DNA of 12,765 nt, taken from Bacillota bacterium (GTDB lineage: Bacteria > Bacillota > Clostridia > Christensenellales > CAG-138). Under the pieces are notes generated by a model that saw only the letters and a list, made by a program, of their open reading frames with translations, was not told the origin of the DNA and made no database searches. Both the position numbers and the translations under genes were made by a program. Position 1 is the stretch's first letter. Every line of letters starts with the position of its first letter. The DNA lies in the NCBI GenBank assembly GCA_023455425.1, contig JAEYCM010000032.1, positions 1 through 12,765 on the forward strand. Reading direction: 5' to 3'. Positions 11,936 to 12,765 of the stretch are shown piece by piece.

Positions 11936-12765
11936 TTACTTCTTATTTGCCTGCTCCATCAGCGCACGGACCTTGAGCGGCAGGCCAAAGAGGTTGATAA
12001 AGCCTTCGGCATCCTTCTGGTTGTAGATTTCTTCCTTTTCGAACGTCGCAAGCTCGGGGTTGTAGAGGCTAAACGGACTCTTGACGCCTGCGTGGTAGGT
12101 CTTGCCCTTGTACAGCTTGAGCTTCGACACACCGGTGGTGTTCTCCTGCATGACGTCGATCATGGCGTCCATGGCCTGACGCAGCGGGGTGTACCATTTG
12201 CCGTCATACACAAGCTCGGAATATTTCGTGCCCATCTGCTGCTTGTAGTGCATGGTGTCGCGGTCGAGCGTGAGGTACTCAAGCTGCTGCAGCGCGTCGT
12301 AGAGTATGGTCCCGCCGGGGTTCTCGTATACGCCGCGGCACTTGATGCCGACGAGGCGATTTTCCACCATATCGTCTATGCCGATGCCATGCTTCGCGCC
12401 AAGCTCGTTGCACTTTGTGAGCAAAGCGACAGGATCAAGCTTTTCGCCGTTGACGGAGACGGGAACGCCTTTTTCAAAGCCGATCTCGATATAATCCGGC
12501 ACGTCGGGCGCAAGCGCGGGCGCGGTGTTGATCAAATACAAGCTGTTCTTGGGCTCGTTCCAGGGGTCCTCAAGATCCAGCCCCTCATGGGAAAGGTGCC
12601 AGATGTTGCGGTCCATGCTGTAGGATTCTTCGGCCCTGAACTGCAGGGGAATGTTCTTTTCCTTGGCGTAGGCGATCTCTTCGCTGCGGCCTTTGAGGTC
12701 CCAGATGCGCCAGGGCGCGATGATTTTTAATTCCGGAGCGAGCGCCTTGATGGGCAGCTCAAAAC
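11936..12765 (-). CDS. argG: Argininosuccinate synthase (partial, C-terminal part)
   Basis: The last 275 codons are present; the gene continues beyond the right edge. The enzyme joins citrulline and aspartate, with ATP, to give argininosuccinate, the substrate of ArgH. Recognisable segments are IIAPWRIWDL, EESYSMDRNIWHLSHEG, LEDPWNEP, HGIGIDDMVENRLVGIKCRGVYE (in part), PGGTILYDA, KLKLYKGK and SPFSLYNPELATFE. These are the synthetase-domain and C-terminal helix regions of ArgG. No frameshift is seen. The stop TAA at 11938-11936 is eight bases before element B. The usual length is about 400, so roughly 125 N-terminal residues, including the ATP-binding loop, are off the window. Confidence 0.95.
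   Translation of the reverse strand, partial: FELPIKALAPELKIIAPWRIWDLKGRSEEIAYAKEKNIPLQFRAEESYSMDRNIWHLSHEGLDLEDPWNEPKNSLYLINTAPALAPDVPDYIEIGFEKGVPVSVNGEKLDPVALLTKCNELGAKHGIGIDDMVENRLVGIKCRGVYENPGGTILYDALQQLEYLTLDRDTMHYKQQMGTKYSELVYDGKWYTPLRQAMDAMIDVMQENTTGVSKLKLYKGKTYHAGVKSPFSLYNPELATFEKEEIYNQKDAEGFINLFGLPLKVRALMEQANKK

Noticed and set aside
11711..12730. Plus-strand open frame of 339 codons opposite argG
   Set aside because: It lies antisense to argG, whose protein is clearly recognisable. High-G+C codon bias creates long antisense frames; the translation has no recognisable motif.

Overview
The window is about 12.8 kb of bacterial chromosome. It has moderately high G+C, strong AGGAGG-type ribosome binding sites, sigma-A type promoters and a typical anaerobe gene set: an iron-sulfur-rich split glutamate synthase, a paralogue of elongation factor G and a DUF2691 protein. 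This points to a Firmicute of class Clostridia, probably a gut-type lineage. I cannot name the genus. I see no tRNA, rRNA, CRISPR array, transposase or integrase.

Layout. At 1-109 (minus) is the N-terminus of an EF-G-like GTPase, divergent from a small three-helix membrane protein (405-935, plus) that ends at a clear terminator. At 1038-2354 (plus) lie three poorly characterised genes: a 205-residue cysteine-bearing orphan, a 58-residue ORF overlapping its stop, and an AT-rich DUF2691 gene closed by a terminator. At 2601-3278 (minus) is a conserved TIM-barrel protein with a TTG start.

The core is a five-gene minus-strand operon (8849 down to 3804): glutamine amidotransferase, FMN/Fe-S glutamate synthase core, four-cluster ferredoxin, FAD/NAD(P)H oxidoreductase and GXGXG subunit. 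It is a split, three-piece glutamate synthase with its own electron-input module in place of GltD. It is preceded by a perfect consensus promoter (TTGACA-17-TATAAT), which has a long dyad symmetry just upstream, placed as for an activator site.

At 9279-10278 (plus) are rdgB (XTP/dITP pyrophosphatase) and a cupin, followed by a shared convergent terminator. At 10336-12765 (minus) are argH and the C-terminal two thirds of argG, the last two steps of arginine synthesis.

The most unusual signal is a pair of related intergenic elements (about 3557-3744 and 11752-11927). Each has five or more hairpins in the same order. The linkers are partly conserved, while the stem sequences differ and still pair, so the RNA or DNA structure seems to be what is kept. 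Read in the sense of the flanking genes, both end in a terminator-like hairpin with a T-tract. The second copy puts that hairpin only 24 nt before the argH start codon. The glutamate synthase operon, argG and argH are all nitrogen/amino-acid metabolism genes; the two elements sit directly after the glt operon and directly after argG.
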